Shown here one piece after another: positions 5,584 to 6,509 of a stretch of DNA of 6,509 nt (positions within the stretch are counted from its first letter, which is position 1; each line of letters opens with the position of its first letter). A program made the translations under genes and the position numbers. Below the pieces are notes generated by a model, which had not been told where the DNA came from, did no database searches, and was given only the letters and a program-made list of their open reading frames with translations. The stretch comes from an uncultured Prevotella sp. (GTDB lineage Bacteria; Bacteroidota; Bacteroidia; Bacteroidales; Bacteroidaceae): positions 1 through 6,509 of the forward strand of contig CAMUQM010000115.1 in NCBI GenBank assembly GCA_947095945.1. The letters are read 5' to 3'.

Positions 5584-6509
5584 ATGATTTATGTTCATTG
5601 GGCATTCTTAGCAATCTACGTTGTTGTCATCATTATTGTAATGGTGCGCGTATTGATGGATAACCGACAGCCAGCCAAGACAATGGCGTGGATGTTGGTG
5701 CTAACGTTTATCCCAATGTTAGGCATTATTCTTTATTTCTTCTTTGGTCAGACCACACGGAAAGAGCGTAAGATATGGCAGTATAGTATGGATCAGCTGA
5801 CAAAGCATTCCATGTTGGAGTTTGTTGAACAGAAGCGACTCCATCTGCCTATTGAGTATCGCGAACTCATCAAACTCTTTATGAATCAGAACTGGGCCTT
5901 ACCTTTTAAGAACAACGAAACAGAGATTTATACTTCAGGATATGAGTTCTTCCCATCTCTACTGATGGAGATTGGTAAGGCTGAACACCACATCCATTTA
6001 GATACTTTCATCATAGCCAGCGACCCCTTGGGACAAATTGTAGCTGATACGTTGATAGACAAGGCACGACAGGGAGTTGAGGTCCGTGTTATCTATGATG
6101 ATGTAGGTTCTTGGAAAACAAAGAATCGTTTCTTTGAACGTATGCGTGCTGAGGGGATAGAGGTATATCCTTTTATGCCTGTACGCTTCCCAATATTTAC
6201 CAGTAAGGTGAACTATCGTAATCATAGAAAGATATGTGTTATTGATGGTGAGGTAGGTTTTATTGGTGGTATGAATGTTGCCAAGCGTTATATAAAGGGA
6301 ATAAAGAAACTTGCTTGGCGTGATACACATGTTAAGATAACAGGTGCGGCAGTATATGGTTTGCAACGTGCTTTTCTTGTAGATTGGTTCTTTGTGAGTC
6401 GTGAGTTGATAACCGATCACGTTTATTATCCTGCCAGCAAGGTTGCTGAGAATGATAGTCTTATTCAAATTGTTACCAGTAGTCCAACAAGTCTGTGGCC
6501 TGAGATTGA
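5584..6509 (+). CDS. cls: Cardiolipin synthase (phospholipase D family), partial, 3' end missing
   Basis: Cardiolipin synthase of the Cls type joins two phosphatidylglycerol molecules into cardiolipin and glycerol at the inner membrane. The first 308 residues are present, with no stop before the right edge. Two membrane segments (about 5-24 and 35-54) with RQPAKTMAW and a FGQTTRKERK exit match the PLDc_N domain. The first PLD-like domain follows, with GYEFFPSLL, IHLDTFI and VRVIYDDVGSW. Its HKD motif is intact: H214, K216 and D221 in NHRKICVIDG, followed by GFIGGMN. Full-length enzymes have about 480 residues and a second HKD motif, which must lie beyond the window. The start follows the upstream gene by 17 bases, suggesting one operon; an in-frame TAG at 5581-5583 excludes an earlier start. 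Other PLD-family transferases are possible, but the PLDc_N plus HKD arrangement favours Cls. Confidence 0.92.
   Translation, partial: MIYVHWAFLAIYVVVIIIVMVRVLMDNRQPAKTMAWMLVLTFIPMLGIILYFFFGQTTRKERKIWQYSMDQLTKHSMLEFVEQKRLHLPIEYRELIKLFMNQNWALPFKNNETEIYTSGYEFFPSLLMEIGKAEHHIHLDTFIIASDPLGQIVADTLIDKARQGVEVRVIYDDVGSWKTKNRFFERMRAEGIEVYPFMPVRFPIFTSKVNYRNHRKICVIDGEVGFIGGMNVAKRYIKGIKKLAWRDTHVKITGAAVYGLQRAFLVDWFFVSRELITDHVYYPASKVAENDSLIQIVTSSPTSLWPEI

Noticed and set aside
5998..6468. A 156-residue minus-strand open frame inside cls
   Set aside because: It lies fully antisense to a well-supported cls gene with an intact HKD motif, has no promoter or recognisable domain, and its composition is that of an antisense shadow.
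1..6509. A novel defence, toxin-antitoxin or mobile system
   Set aside because: No nuclease, reverse transcriptase, transposase, integrase, toxin-antitoxin pair or terminal inverted repeats were found; the intact genes are a primase, a TPR protein, a lipid synthase and an exported protein.

Overview
The window looks like a piece of a Bacteroidota chromosome, most likely Prevotella or a close relative. The coding DNA is moderately AT-rich and the intergenic DNA strongly so. Three spacers carry the Bacteroidota promoter form (TTTG or TTG, then 19-20 bases, then TAnnTTTG). Genes lack clear Shine-Dalgarno sequences, and the first gene encodes a small secreted protein with the carboxypeptidase-regulatory-like fold typical of this phylum. 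The genus is an inference from overall character, not from a database match.

Layout: positions 1-687 hold no intact gene. A leftward promoter (about 66-97) probably serves a gene beyond the left edge. Positions 118-434 contain a frameshifted, start-less open frame on the minus strand that may be a gene remnant or a dispersed repeat. Its upstream end overlaps an AT-rich array of 22-base tandem repeats (384-478). A rightward promoter (567-597) then leads into a 377-residue exported protein of unknown function (688-1821).

A short spacer with a weak candidate terminator and a strong promoter (1918-1948) comes before dnaG, the replicative primase (1956-3890). The promoter lies so close to the ATG that the dnaG mRNA is predicted to have almost no leader. 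dnaG overlaps by four bases a cytoplasmic protein (3887-5566) with a probable YbjN-like N-terminal domain and C-terminal TPR repeats. Seventeen bases later begins a cardiolipin synthase-type phospholipase D protein (5584 onward), cut by the right edge. The three genes dnaG, YbjN/TPR and cls are co-oriented and tightly packed, so they probably form one transcription unit joining DNA priming, an unknown scaffold-like protein and membrane lipid synthesis. No sign of co-function beyond this packing is visible.

I see no tRNA, rRNA, CRISPR array, intact mobile element or defence system. The coding part is ordinary housekeeping DNA. The less explained material is in the first 480 bases, plus the translation-start arrangements of dnaG and cls.
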